Positions 21,388 through 34,662 are shown, numbered from the stretch's first letter. The stretch is DNA of 64,000 nucleotides from Pleurodeles waltl (GCF_031143425.1 NC_090441.1:225862928-225926927); one strand, 5' to 3'. Program-made: numbers and translations. Notes: generated by a model not told the origin, from the letters alone.

Positions 21388-24300
21388 ATGTCTGGCACAG
21401 GCCAAAATGTTGATCTGTCCAAACTTGCATATGATCACCTTAGCTGGAAAGGAGCAAGGAGTCTCTGCATAGAGAGAGGTTTGAGTGTAGGGAAGAATAC
21501 TTCCTTGGAATTGTTACTTAACATGCTTAGAGAACAAGATAAGGCAAGAAGTGCCCCATCTGTTGAAAAAGTAGCTAATGGTTCCCAATCTGATCCAGTG
21601 ACTCCCCCAGGAAAAGATTCAGGAAAGAAACTTCCTAGCCTGCCCATTACTAGACAGTCTAGCATAGTTGGTAATGATGAAGAGCCACACCATACAAATA
21701 GTGTTGTCTCACATCATAGCAAAAGCATTTACTCACACCACAGTGGTACTGATGTTTCTGTTAGCCAAGCTGTTAGGGTGTCCTCTGTAAGGGACAGGTC
21801 TCCTTCTGTCCATTCTCACCATACTTCTGTTTCAAGGCATGTCCCTCCCACCCACCCTGATGACAGATTGTTAGAAAGGGAGCTCAATAGATTGAGAGTG
21901 GAACAAACCAGACTGAAGCTCAAGAAGCAACAGCTGGATTTGGATAGACAGACTTTAGAAGTAGAGAAGGAGAGACAGAAACTGGGTTTAGAAACCCATG
22001 GTGGCAGCAGCAGTATTCCCCATAGTCATCCTGAAAAAGAGCATGATTCCAGGAATCTGCACAAGATAGTTCCCCCTTATAAGGAGGGGGATGACATTAA
22101 CAAGTGGTTTGCTGCACTTGAGAGGGCCTGTGTTGTACAGGATGTCCCTCAAAGGCAGTGGGCTGCTATCCTATGGCTATCATTTTGAGGAAAAGGTAGG
22201 GATAGGCTCCTTACTGTAAAAGAAAATGAAGCTAATGATTACAAAGTTCTTAAGAATGCACTCCTGGATGGTTATGGCTTAACCACTGAACAATACAGGA
22301 TAAAGTTCAGAGAGACCAAAAAGGAGTCTTCACAAGACTGGGTTGATTTCATTGACCATTCAGTGAAGGCCTTGGAGGGGTGGTTACATGGCAGTAAAGT
22401 TACTGATTATGACAGCCTGTATAACTTGATCCTGAGAGAGCATATTCTTAATAATTGTGTGTCTGATTTGTTGCACCAGTACTTGGTGGACTCTGATCTG
22501 ACCTCTCCCCAAGAATTGGGAAAGAAGGCAGACAAATGGGTCAGAACAAGGGTGAACCGAAAAGTTCATACAGGGGGTGACAAAGATGGCAACAAGAAGA
22601 AGGATGGTAAGTCTTCTGACAAGGGTGGGGACAAATCTAAAAATGAGTCTTCATCAGGCCCACAAAAACACTTGGTGGGGGTGGTGGGCCCAAATCCTCT
22701 TCTAATCAAAACAAGGAAAAGAAACCATGGTGCTATTTATGTAAAATAAAAGGCCATTGGACAACAGATCCCAGTTGTCCAAAGAAAGGCACCAAGCCTC
22801 CTACCACTACAACCCCTACTGCTACACCTAGTGTCCCTACTAATAGCAGTGGTGGTGGGAGCAAACCTACTAATAGCCAATCCAAGGGAGTAGCTGGGCT
22901 CACTATTGGTAACTTAGTTGGGGTTGGCCTTGTTAGGGAGGCCACAGAGGCTTTGTCAGTCTCTGAGGGGGCTATTGATTTAGCCACCTTAGTTGCTTGT
23001 CCCCTTAATATGGATAAGTACAAGCAGCTACCCCTAATAAATGGTGTTGAGTTTCAGGCCTACAGGGACACTGGAGCCAGTGTGACTATGGTCATAGAGA
23101 AACTGGTCCACCCTGAACAACACCTACTTGGTCACCAGTACCAAGTAACCGATGCTCACAACAACACACTTAGCCACCCCATGGCTGTTGTAAATCTCAA
23201 CTGGGGGGGGGTTACTGGTCCAAAGAAAGTTGTGGTAGCTTCAGATTTACCTGTAGACTGTCTATTAGGGAATGATTTGGAGACATCAGCCTGGTCAGAT
23301 GTGGAGTTGGAGGCCCATGCAGCAATGCTGGGCATCCCAGGGCATATTTTTGCTTTGACAAGGGCTCAGGCCAAAAAGCAAAAAGGACAGGGAAGCTTGG
23401 ATCCTGGAACAATGGACCAAGTGCTCCCTAAAGCTAGGGCTAGTAGAAGCAAACCACTTCCTACTATCCCTCCCTCTACAGTGGATTCAACTTCTGAGGA
23501 AGAAGAATTCCCTCCCTGTGCAGAACCTACACCAGAGAAGCTTCAAGCAGACACTGCTGAACTTTTGGGTGAAGGGGGGCCTGCCAGGGAGGAGCTGAGT
23601 GTGGCACAGCAAACCTGTCCCACATTAGAGGGTCTCAGACAGAAAGCTGTCAAACAGGCTAATGGGGATGTCAGTGACTCTCACAGAGTTTACTGGGAGG
23701 ACAACCTCTTGTACACTGAGCACAGGGATCCTAAACCTGGAGCTGCCAGGAGACTAGTGATTCCTCAGGAGTACAGAAAGTTCCTCCTAACTCTTGCACA
23801 CGACATTCCCCTAGCTGGGCACCTGGGTCAAATGAAAACTTGGGACAGACTGGTTCCATTGTTTCATTGGCCTAGGATGTCTGAGGACACAAAAGATTTT
23901 TGTAAGTCCTGTGAAACCTGTCAAGCCAGTGGCAAAACAGGTGGCACCCCAAAGGCACCCCTTATTCCTCTGCCTGTGGTTGGGGTTCCCTTTGAAAGGG
24001 TACGGGTTGACATAGTTGGCCCCCTTGACCCTCCTACTGCTTCAGGCAATAGGTTTATCTTGGTGGTAGTGGACCATGCCACAAGATATCCTGAAGCAAT
24101 TCCTTTAAGGACCACTACAGCACCTGCAGTGGCAAAGGCCCTCCTGGGAATATTTTCTAGGGTGGGCTTCCCAAAGGAAGTAGTATCAGACAGGGGAAGC
24201 CATTTCATGTCTGCATACTTAAAGGCCATGTGGAAGGAGTGTGGTGTGACTTACAAGTTCACTACACCCTATCATCCACAAACAAATGGACTGGTGGAGA

Positions 24301-26384
24301 GATTTAATAAAACTCTCAAAGGCATGATTATGGGTCTCCCTGAAAAACTCCGCAGGAGATGGGATATCCTGTTACCATGCCTCCTTTTTGCCTACAGGGA
24401 GGTACCCCAGAAAGGAGTGGGCTTCAGCCCCTTTGAACTTCTTTGTGGACACCCTGTTAGGGGTCCACTCACACTTGTAAAGGAGGGTTGGGAACAACCT
24501 TTAAAAGCTCCTAAGCAGGATATTGTGGATTATGTACTTGGCCTCAGATCAAGGATGGCTGAGTATATGAAAAAGGCCAGTAAAAACCTTCAGGCCAGCC
24601 AAGAGCTCCAGAAGCAATGGCATGATCAGAAGGCTGTTTTGGTTCAGTACCAACCAGGGCAGAAAGTGTGGGTCTTGGAGCCTGTGGCCCCAAGAGCACT
24701 CCAAGATAAATGGAGTGGACCCCACATAATTGTTGAAAAGAAGGGAGAAGTCACCTATTTAGTTGACTTAGGCACTGCCAGGAGTCCCCTTAGGGTGCTC
24801 CATGTCAATCGCCTGAAACCCTACTATGACAGGGCTGATCTCACCCTGCTCATGGCAACTGATGAGGGACAGGAAGAAGACAGTGATCCTCTACCTGATC
24901 TCTTCTCTTCCACAGAACAAGATGCTCTTGTGGAAGGTGTAGTTTTGGCTGATTGTCTTACTGCTGAGCAGAAAGACCATTGCATAAATCTCCTAGATCA
25001 ATTCTCTGAACTCTTCTCTACTGTGCCAGGTACCACTTCTTGGTGTGAGCACACTATAGATACTGGAGACAGTTTACCTGTCAAAAGTAAGATCTATAGG
25101 CAGCCTGACCATGTCAGGGACTGCATAAAGCAAGAGGTGCAGAAAATGTTAGAACTGGGAGTGGCTGAGCACTCTGAAAGTCCATGGGCTTCTCCTGTGG
25201 TACTTGTACCAAAACCCCATTCCAAAGATGGAAAGAAGGAAATGCGGTTTTGTGTAGACTATAGAGGTCTCAACCTTGTAACCAAAACTGATGCTCACCC
25301 TATACCCAGGGCAGATGAGCTCATAGATACACTGGCATCTGCCAAGTATCTAAGCACTTTTGATTTGACTGCAGGGTATTGGCAGATCAAATTATCAGAA
25401 GATGCTAAACCTAAAACTGCATTTTCAACCATTGGAGGCCATTACCAATTTACAGTAATGCCTTTTGGTTTGAAAAATGCACCTGCCACTTTTCAAAGGT
25501 TGGTGAACACAGTCCTGCAAGGGCTGGAAGCTTTCAGTGCAGCATATTTGGACGATATAGCTGTCTTTAGCTCCAGCTGGGATGATCACCTGGTCCACCT
25601 ATGGAAAGTTTTGGAGGCCCTGCAAAAGGCAGGCCTCACTATCAAGGCTTCAAAGTGCCAGATAGGGCAGGGTAAGGTGGTTTATCTGGGACACCTTGTT
25701 GGTGGGGAACAGATTGCACCACTACAGGGGAAAATCCAAACTATTATAGATTGGATTCCCCCTACCACTCAAACTCAGGTGAGAGCCTTCCTAGGCCTCA
25801 CTGGGTATTACAGGAGGTTCATTAAGAACTATGGCTCCATTGCAGCCACTCTTAATGACCTCACATCCAAAAAGATGCCTAAAAAGGTATTGTGGACAGC
25901 TAACTGTCAGAAAGCTTTTGAGGAGCTGAAGCAGGCCATGTGCTCTGCACCTGTCCTGAAAAGCCCTTGTTACTCTAAAAAATTATATGTCCAAACTGAT
26001 GCATCTGAATTAGGAGTAGGGGCAGTCCTATCACAACTTAATTCTGAGGGCCAGGATCAACCTGTTGCTTTTATTAGTAGGAGGTTGACCCCTAGAGAAA
26101 AGCGTTGGTCTGCCATTGAGAGGGAGGCCTTTGCTGTGGTCTGGGCTCTGAAGAAGTTGAGGCCATACCTGTTTGGCACTCACTTCATTGTTCAGACAGA
26201 TCACAAACCTCTACTTTGGCTAAAACAAATGAAAGGTGAAAATCCTAAATTGTTGAGGTGGTCCATATCCCTACAGGGAATGGACTATACAGTGGAACAT
26301 AGACCTGGGAGTAGCCACTCCAATGCAGATGGACTCTCCAGATATTTCCACTTAGACAATGAAGACTCATCAGGTCATGGCTAG
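21388..26384 (+). pseudogene. gag-pol: copy A gag-pol, order Gag-PR-IN-RT-RNase H
   Basis: A single polyprotein frame of about 1,665 codons starts at MSGTGQNVDL (21388) and ends with TAG at 26382-26384. Gag has a SAP-like N-terminus, a coiled coil (near 21860-21980), a capsid block, a SCAN-like domain (22294-22545) and a CX2CX4HX6C zinc knuckle (22731-22781). Pol has a protease (AYRDTGAS, 23060), an integrase zinc finger (HX6H...CX2C, from 23799), an integrase core with catalytic D (VDIVGP, 24006), D (VSDRGS, 24187) and E (LVERF, 24292) with 35 residues between the last two, a GPY/F-like module (KWSGPH, 24710), RT with YLDD (25545-25556), then RNase H (QTDASELG, 25995; QTDHKPLL, 26195). There are two lesions: TGA at 22186-22188 where D has a Ser codon, and a 1-bp deletion near 22672. 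From 22953 to the end the frame is open. No env is present. Confidence 0.93.
22294..22545 (+). other. SCAN-like capsid C-terminal domain in Gag
   Basis: About 84 residues with the pattern YRIKFRETKKESSQDWVDF, GWLHGSK, LYNLILREHILNNC and LHQYL match the layout of the vertebrate SCAN oligomerisation domain (FR.F.Y, L..L...WL, EQFL..LP). It is known that SCAN derives from a Gmr1-like Gag capsid. The same block is present in B (30587-30838) and D (52780-53031, minus strand). Confidence 0.7.
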
Positions 26385-26397
26385 TCTTATTGTCCTT

Positions 26398-26420
26398 CGT
26401 TTGGGGGGGGGGGGGGGTTG
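26398..26420 (+). other. polypurine tract of copy A
   Basis: A run of 17 G between CGTTT and TTG ends exactly at the 3' LTR start (26421). The same position has a much shorter G-run in B (before 34690) and a C-run on the other strand in D (from 48908) and in the non-autonomous units (from 7727 and 16943). This is where plus-strand DNA synthesis would be primed. Confidence 0.8.
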
Positions 26421-29409
26421 TGTAGGAAAGTACCATCTTGCCTGGCATGTTACCCCCATTTTTCACTGTATATATGTTGTTTTAGTTGTATGTGTCACTG
26501 GGACCCTGTTCACCAGGGCCCCAGTGCTCATAAGTGTGCCTGAATGTGTTACCTGTGTAGTGACTAACTGTCTCACTGAGGCTCTGCTAATCAGAACCCC
26601 AGTGGTTATGCTCTCTCATTTCTTTCAAATTGTCACTGACAGGCTAGTGACCAATTTTACCAATTTACATTGGCTTACTGGAACACCCTTATAATTCCCT
26701 AGTATATGGTACTGAGGTACCCAGGGTATTGGGGTTCCAGGAGATCCCTATGGGCTGCAGCATTTCTTTTGCCACCCATAGGGAGCTCTGACAATTCTTA
26801 CACAGGCCTGCCACTGCAGCCTGAGTGAAATAACGCACACGTTATTTCACAGCCATTTTACACTGCACTTAAGTAACTTATAAGTCACCTATATGTCTAA
26901 CCTTTACCTGGTAAAGGTTAGGTGCAAAGTTACTTAGTGTGAGGGCACCCTGGCACTAGCCAAGGTGCCCCCACATTGTTCAGAGCCAATCCCCTGAACT
27001 TTGTGAGTGCGGGGACACCATTACACGCGTGCACTACATATAGGTCACTACCTATATGTAGCTTCACAATGGTAACTCCGAATATGGCCATGTAACATGT
27101 CTATGATCATGGAATTGCCCCCTCTATACCATCGTGGCATAGTTGGCACAATCCCATGATCCCAGTGGTCTGTAGCACAGACCCTGGTACTGCCAAACTG
27201 CCCTTCCTGGGGTTTCACTGCAGCTGCTGCTGCTGCCAGCCCCTCAGACAGGCAGCTGCCCTCCTGGGGTCCAGCCAGGCCTGGCCCAGGATGGCAGAAC
27301 AAAGGACTTCCTCTGAGAGAGGGTGTGACACCCTCTCTCTTTGGAAAATGGTGTGAAGGCAGGGGAGGAGTAGCCTCCCCCAGCCTCGGGAAATGCTTTC
27401 TTGGGCACAGATGTGCCCAATTCTGCATAAGCCAGTCTACACCGGTTAAGGGACCCCTTAGCCCTGCTCTGAAACTGGACAAAGGAAAGGGGAGTGACCA
27501 CTCCCCTGACCTGTACCTCCCCTGGGAGGTGCCCAGAGCTCCTCCAGTGTGCTCCAGACCTCTGCCATCTTGGAAACAGAGGTGCTGCTGGCACACTGGA
27601 CTGCTCTGAGTGGCCAGTGCCACCAGGTGACGTCAGAGACTCCTTGTGATAGGCTCCTTCAGGTGTTGCTAGCCTATCCTCTCTCCTAAGTAGCCAAACC
27701 CTCTTTTCTGGCTATTTAGCGTCTCTGTCTCTTGGGATTCCTTAGATAACGAATGCAAGAGCTCATCCGAGTTCCTCTGCATCTCTCTCTTCACCTTCTG
27801 CCAAGGAATCGACTGCTGACCGCGCTGGAAGCCTGCAAACCTGCAACATAGTAGCAAAGACGACTACTGCAACTCTGTAACGCTGATCCTGCCGCCTTCT
27901 CGACTGTTTTCCTGGTGGTGCATGCTGTGGGGGTAGTCTGCCTCCTCTCTGCACTAGAAGCTCCAAAGAAATCTCTCGTGGGTCGACGGAATCTTCCCCC
28001 TGCAACCGCAGGCAACAAAAAGCTGCATTACCGGTCCCTTGGGTCTCCTCTCAGCACGACGAGCGAGGTCCCTCGAATCCAGCATCTCTGTCCAAGTGAC
28101 TCCCACAGTCCAGTGACTCTTCAGTCCAAGTTTGGTGGAGGTAAGTCCTTGCCTCACCTCGCTGGGCTGCATTGCTGGGAACCGTGACTTTTGAAGCTAC
28201 TCCGGCCCCTGTACACTTCAGGCGGAAATCCTTTGTGCACAGCCAAGCCTGGGTCCACGGCACTCTAACCTGCATTGCACGACTTTCTAAGTTGGTCTCC
28301 GGCGACGTGGGACTTCTTTGTGCGACTTTGGGTGAGCACTGTTTCACGCATCCTCGTAGTTCCTGTTTCTGGCACTTCTCCGGGTGCTACCTGCTGTTGA
28401 GAGGGCTCCTTTTCTTGCTCGACGTCCCCTCTCTCCCCTGGTCCAATTTGCGACCTCCTGGTCCCTCCACGGCCACAGCAGCGTCCAAAAACGGTAACCG
28501 CACGATTTGCAGCTAGCAAGGCTTGCTGGCATTCTTTCGGCGGGAAAACACTTCTGCACGACTCTACAAGGCAAGAGGGATACGTCCTCCAAAGGGGAAG
28601 TCTCTAGCCCTTTGCGTTCCTGCAGAAACCGCAGCTTCTTCAGTCCAGTCGAAGCTTCTTTGCACCCGCAGCTGGCATTTCCTGGGCATCTGCCCATCTC
28701 CGACTTGCTTGTGACTTTTGGACTTGGTCCCCTTGTTCCACAGGTACCCCAGATTGGAAATCCAGCGTTGTTGCATTGTTGGTTTGTGTCTTTCCTGCAT
28801 TATTCCTCTAACACGACTTCTTTGTCTTTAGGGGAACTTTAGTGCACTCTGCACTCACTTTTCAGGGTCTTGGGGAGGGCTAATTTTCTAACTCTCACTA
28901 TTTTCTAATAGTCCCAGCGACCCTCTACAAGGTCACATAGGTTTGGGGTCCATTTGTGGTTCGCATTCCACTTTTGGAGTATATGGTTTGTGTTGCCCCT
29001 ATCCCTATGTGTCCCCATTGCATCCTATTGTAACTATACATTGTTTGCACTGTTTTCTAAGACTATACTGCATATTTCTGGTATTGTGTATATATATCTT
29101 GTGTATATTTCCTATCCTCTCACTGAGGGTACACTCTGAGATACTTTGGCATATTGTCATAAAAATAAAGTACCTTTATTTTTAGTATAACTGTGTATTG
29201 TGTTTTCTTATGATATTGTGCATATGACACTAAGTGGTACTGTAGTAGCTTCACACGTCTCCTAGTTCAGCCTAAGCTGCTCTGCTAAGCTACCATTATC
29301 TATCAGCCTAAGCTGCTAGACACCCTATACACTAATAAGGGATAACTGGGCCTGGTGCAAGGTGCAAATACCCCTAGGTACTCACTACAAGCCAGTCCAG
29401 CCTCCAACA
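26421..29409 (+). repeat. LTR2, shared by copies A and B
   Basis: 2,989 bp. It starts TGTAGGAAAG after the polypurine tract of A and ends CCTCCAACA (one change from the consensus end) before the primer-binding-site sequence of B. A 5-bp deletion near 27470 (GGCGC missing) accounts for the length difference from LTR1. It is far closer to LTR1 than to LTR3. Confidence 0.9.
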
Positions 29410-29680
29410 TTGGTTGTGCAGCGGTGGGATAAGTGCTTTGAGACTACTTACCACTCTTGTCATTGTACTTTTCATAAGAGAAAAATATACAAAACAAGTT
29501 CAGTGTATATACACATGGCCAAAAAGTTTTGCATTTCCTCTTTTCACTCTTTTCTAAGTGCTGAAAAGTACTTCTAACTTTCTAAAAAGTTCTAAAAAGT
29601 TTAAAAAGTTTTTTCTCTGTCTTTCTAAAAGCTCTGACAAACTTTTTTCTCTTTTTCTATCACTTTAACTCTCTCTAAAA

Positions 29681-32600
29681 ATGTCTGGCACAGGCCAAAA
29701 TGTTGATCTGTCCAAACTTGCATATGATCACCTTAGCTGGAAAGGAGCAAGGAGTCTCTGCATAGAGAGAGGTTTGAGTGTAGGGAAGAATACTTCCTTG
29801 GAATTGTTACTTAACATGCTTAGAGAACAAGATAAGGCAAGAAGTGCCCCATCTGTTGAAAAAGTAGCTAATGGTTCCCAATCTGATCCAGTGACTCCCC
29901 CAGGAAAAGATTCAGGAAAGAAACTTCCTAGCCTGCCCATTACTAGACAGTCTAGCATAGTTGGTAATGATGAAGAGCCACACCATACAAATAGTGTTGT
30001 CTCACATCATAACAAAAGCATTTACTCACACCACAGTGGTACTGATGTTTCTGTTAGCCAAGCTGTTAGGGTGTCCTCTGTAAGGGACAGGTCTCCTTCT
30101 GTCCATTCTCACCATACTTCTGTTTCAAGGCATGTCCCTCCCACCCACCCTGATGACAGATTGTTAGAAAGGGAGCTCAATAGATTGAGAGTGGAACAAA
30201 CCAGACTGAAGCTCAAGAAGCAACAGCTGGATTTGGATAGACAGACTTTAGAAGTAGAGAAGGAGAGACAGAAACTGGGTTTAGAAACCCATGGTGGCAG
30301 CAGCAGTATTCCCCATAGTCATCCTGAAAAAGAGCATGATTCCAGGAATCTGCACAAGATAGTTCCCCCTTATAAGGAGGGGGATGACATTAACAAGTGG
30401 TTTGCTGCACTTGAGAGGGCCTGTGTTGTACAGGATGTCCCTCAAAGGCAGTGGGCTGCTATCCTATGGCTATCATTTTGAGGAAAAGGTAGGGATAGGC
30501 TCCTTACTGTAAAAGAAAATGAAGCTAATGATTACAAAGTTCTTAAGAATGCACTCCTGGATGGTTATGGCTTAACCACTGAACAATACAGGATAAAGTT
30601 CAGAGAGACCAAAAAGGAGTCTTCACAAGACTGGGTTGATTTCATTGACCATTCAGTGAAGGCCTTGGAGGGGTGGTTACATGGCAGTAAAGTTACTGAT
30701 TATGACAGCCTGTATAACTTGATCCTGAGAGAGCATATTCTTAATAATTGTGTGTCTGATTTGTTGCACCAGTACTTGGTGGACTCTGATCTGACCTCTC
30801 CCCAAGAATTGGGAAAGAAGGCAGACAAATGGGTCAGAACAAGGGTGAACCGAAAAGTTCATACAGGGGGTGACAAAGATGGCAACAAGAAGAAGGATGG
30901 TAAGTCTTCTGACAAGGGTGGGGACAAATCTAAAAATGAGTCTTCATCAGGCCCACAAAAACACTCTGGTGGGGGTGGTGGGCCCAAATCCTCTTCTAAT
31001 CAAAACAAGGAAAAGAAACCATGGTGCTATTTATGTAAAATAAAAGGCCATTGGACAACAGATCCCAGTTGTCCAAAGAAAGGCACCAAGCCTCCTACCA
31101 CTACAACCCCTACTGCTACACCTAGTGTCCCTACTAATAGCAGTGGTGGTGGGAGCAAACCTACTAATAGCCAATCCAAGGGAGTAGCTGGGCTCACTAT
31201 TGGTAACTTAGTTGGGGTTGGCCTTGTTAGGGAGGCCACAGAGGCTGTGTTAGTCTCTGAGGGGGCTATTGATTTAGCCACCTTAGTTGCTTGTCCCCTT
31301 AATATGGATAAGTACAAGCAGCTACCCCTAATAAATGGTGTTGAGGTTCAGGCCTACAGGGACACTGGAGCCAGTGTGACTATGGTCATAGAGAAACTGG
31401 TCCACCCTGAACAACACCTACTTGGTCACCAGTACCAAGTAACCGATGCTCACAACAACACACTTAGCCACCCCATGGCTGTTGTAAATCTCAACTGGGG
31501 GGGGGTTACTGGTCCAAAGAAAGTTGTGGTAGCTTCAGATTTACCTGTAGACTGTCTATTAGGGAATGATTTGGAGACATCAGCTTGGTCAGATGTGGAG
31601 TTGGAGGCCCATGCAGCAATGCTGGGCATCCCAGGGCATATTTTTGCTTTGACAAGGGCTCAGGCCAAAAAGCAAAAAGGACAGGGAAGCTTGGATCCTG
31701 GAACAATGGACCAAGTGCTCCCTAAAGCTAGGGCTAGTAGAAGCAAACCACTTCCTACTATCCCTCCCTCTACAGTGGATTCAACTTCTGAGGAAGAAGA
31801 ATTCCCTCCCTGTGCAGAACCTACACCAGAGGAGCTTCAAGCAGACACTGCTGAACTTTTGGGTGAAGGGGGGCCTGCCAGGGAGGAGCTGAGTGTGGCA
31901 CAGCAAACCTGTCCCACATTAGAGGGTCTCAGACAGAAAGCTGTCAAACAGGCTAATGGGGATGTCAGTGACTCTCACAGAGTTTACTGGGAGGACAACC
32001 TCTTGTACACTGAGCACAGGGATCCTAAACCTGGAGCAGCCAGGAGACTAGTGATTCCTCAGGAGTACAGAAAGTTCCTCCTAACTCTTGCACACGACAT
32101 TCCCCTAGCTGGGCACCTGGGTCAAATGAAAACTTGGGACAGACTGGTTCCATTGTTTCATTGGCCTAGGATGTCTGAGGACACAAAAGATTTTTGTAAG
32201 TCCTGTGAAACCTGTCAAGCCAGTGGCAAAACAGGTGGCACCACAAAGGCACCCCTTATTCCTCTGCCTGTGGTTGGGGTTCCCTTTGAAAGGGTACGGG
32301 TTGACATAGTTGGCCCCCTTGACCCTCCTACTGCTTCAGGCAATAGGTTTATCTTGGTGGTAGTGGACCATGCCACAAGATATCCTGAAGCAATTCCTTT
32401 AAGGACCACTACAGCACCTGCAGTGGCAAAGGCCCTCCTGGGAATATTTTCTAGGGTGGGCTTCCCAAAGGAAGTAGTATCAGACAGGGGAAGCAATTTC
32501 ATGTCTGCATACTTAAAGGCCATGTGGAAGGAGTGTGGTGTGACTTACAAGTTCACTACACCCTATCATCCACAAACAAATGGACTGGTGGAGAGATTTA

Positions 32601-34662
32601 ATAAAACTCTCAAAGGCATGATTATGGGTCTCCCTGAAAAACTCCGCAGGAGCTGGGATATCCTGTTACCATGCCTCCTTTTTGCCTACAGGGAGGTACC
32701 CCAGAAAGGAGTGGGCTTCAGCCCCTTTGAACTTCTTTGTGGACACCCTGTTAGGGGTCCACTCACACTTGTAAAGGAGGGTTGGGAACAACCTTTAAAA
32801 GCTCCTAAGCAGGATATTGTGGATTATGTACTTGGCCTCAGATCAAGGATGGCTGAGTATATGAAAAAGGCCAGTAAAAACCTTCAGGCCAGCCAAGAGC
32901 TCCAGAAGCAATGGCATGATCAGAAGGCTGTTTTGGTTCAGTACCAACCAGGGCAGAAAGTGTGGGTCTTGGAGCCTGTGGCCCCAAGAGCACTCCAAGA
33001 TAAATGGAGTGGACCCCACATAATTGTTGAAAAGAAGGGAGAAGTCACCTATTTAGTTGACTTAGGCACTGCCAGGAGTCCCCTTAGGGTGCTCCATGTC
33101 AATCGCCTGAAACCCTACTATGACAGGGCTGATCTCACCCTGCTCATGGCAACTGATGAGGGACAGGAAGAAGACAGTGATCCTCTACCTGATCTCTTCT
33201 CTTCCACAGAACAAGATGCTCTTGTGGAAGGTGTAGTTTTGGCTGATTGTCTTACTGCTGAGCAGAAAGACCATTGCATAAATCTCCTAGATCAATTCTC
33301 TGAACTCTTCTCTACTGTGCCAGGTACCACTTCTTGGTGTGAGCACACTATAGATACTGGAGACAGTTTACCTGTCAAAAGTAAGATCTATAGGCAGCCT
33401 GACCATGTCAGGGACTGCATAAAGCAAGAGGTGCAGAAAATGTTAGAACTGGGAGTGGCTGAGCACTCTGAAAGTCCATGGGCTTCTCCTGTGGTACTTG
33501 TACCAAAACCCCATTCCAAAGATGGAAAGAAGGAAATGCGGTTTTGTGTAGACTATAGAGGTCTCAACCTTGTAACCAAAACTGATGCTCACCCTATACC
33601 CAGGGCAGATGAGCTCATAGATACACTGGCATCTGCCAAGTATCTAAGCACTTTTGATTTGACTGCAGGGTATTGGCAGATCAAATTGGCAGAGGATGCT
33701 AAAGCAAAAACTGCATTTTCTACTATAGGAGGGCACTACCAATTCACAGTAGTGCCCTTTGATTTAAAAAATGCACCTGCCACTTTTTTAGAGGTTGGTG
33801 AATACAGTCCTGCAAGGGTTGGAGGCTTTTAGTGCAGCATATCTAGACGATATAGCTGTCTTTAGCTCCACCTGGGATGATCACCTGTTCCACCTGTGGA
33901 AAGTTTTGGAGGCCCTGCAAAAGGCAGGCCTCACTATCAAGGCTTCAAAGTGCCACATAGGGCAGGGAAAGGTGGTTTATCTGGGACACCTGGTAGGTGG
34001 AGTACAGATTGCACCACTTCAGGGGAAAATCCAGACAATCATGGGTTGGGTTCCCCCTACAACTCAAACCCAGGTGAGAGCCTTCCTAGGCCTCACTGGG
34101 TATTACAGGAGATTCATTAAAAACTATGGCTCCATTGCAGCCCCACTTAATGATCTCACTAGCAAGAAGATGCCTAAAAAGGTATTGTGGACAGCTTGCT
34201 GTCAGAAAGCTTTTGAGTAGCTCAAACAGGCCATGTACACTGCACCTGTCCTAAAAAGCCCATGTTACTCCAATAAATTAATTGTTCAAACTGATGCATC
34301 TGAATTAGGGGTAGGGGCAGTCTTATCACAACTCAATTCTGAGGGCCAGGATCAACCTGTTGCTTTTATCAGCAGGCGGTTGACCCTTAGAGTAAAGCGT
34401 TGGGCTGCCATAGAGAGGGAGGCCTTTGCTGTGGTCTGGGCACTGAAGAAGTTAAGGCCATACCTGTTTGACACTCACTTAATTGTTCAGACAGACCACA
34501 AACCTCTACTTTGGCTAAAACAAATGAAAGGTGAAAATCCTAAATTGTCTACAGGGAATGGACTATACACTGGAACATAGACCTGGGAGTACCCACTCCA
34601 AGGCAGATGGACTCTTCAGATATTTCCACTTAGTCAATGAAGTCTCATCAGGTCATGGCTAG
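29681..34662 (+). pseudogene. gag-pol: copy B gag-pol, mosaic of young and old sequence
   Basis: Same start and domain order as A. It shares with A the TGA in Gag (30479-30481) but lacks the 1-bp deletion of A, so Gag C-terminus, zinc knuckle (31025), protease, integrase and the RT start are one open frame from 30482 to about 33780. After about 33687 the sequence turns into an older version. The RT motif MPFGLKNAP reads VPFDLKNAP, a frameshift follows ACTTTT near 33787, a TAG lies at 34218-34220, and 17 bp are missing in RNase H near 34548 relative to A. The YLDD box survives near 33840. The integrase keeps its D, D35E residues. Confidence 0.9.

Noticed and set aside
22186..22188. TGA in Gag of A and B as programmed read-through or selenocysteine
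   Set aside because: Copy D and non-autonomous unit 2 have a Ser codon here, and A and B share it through recent duplication; a plain inherited mutation is simpler.
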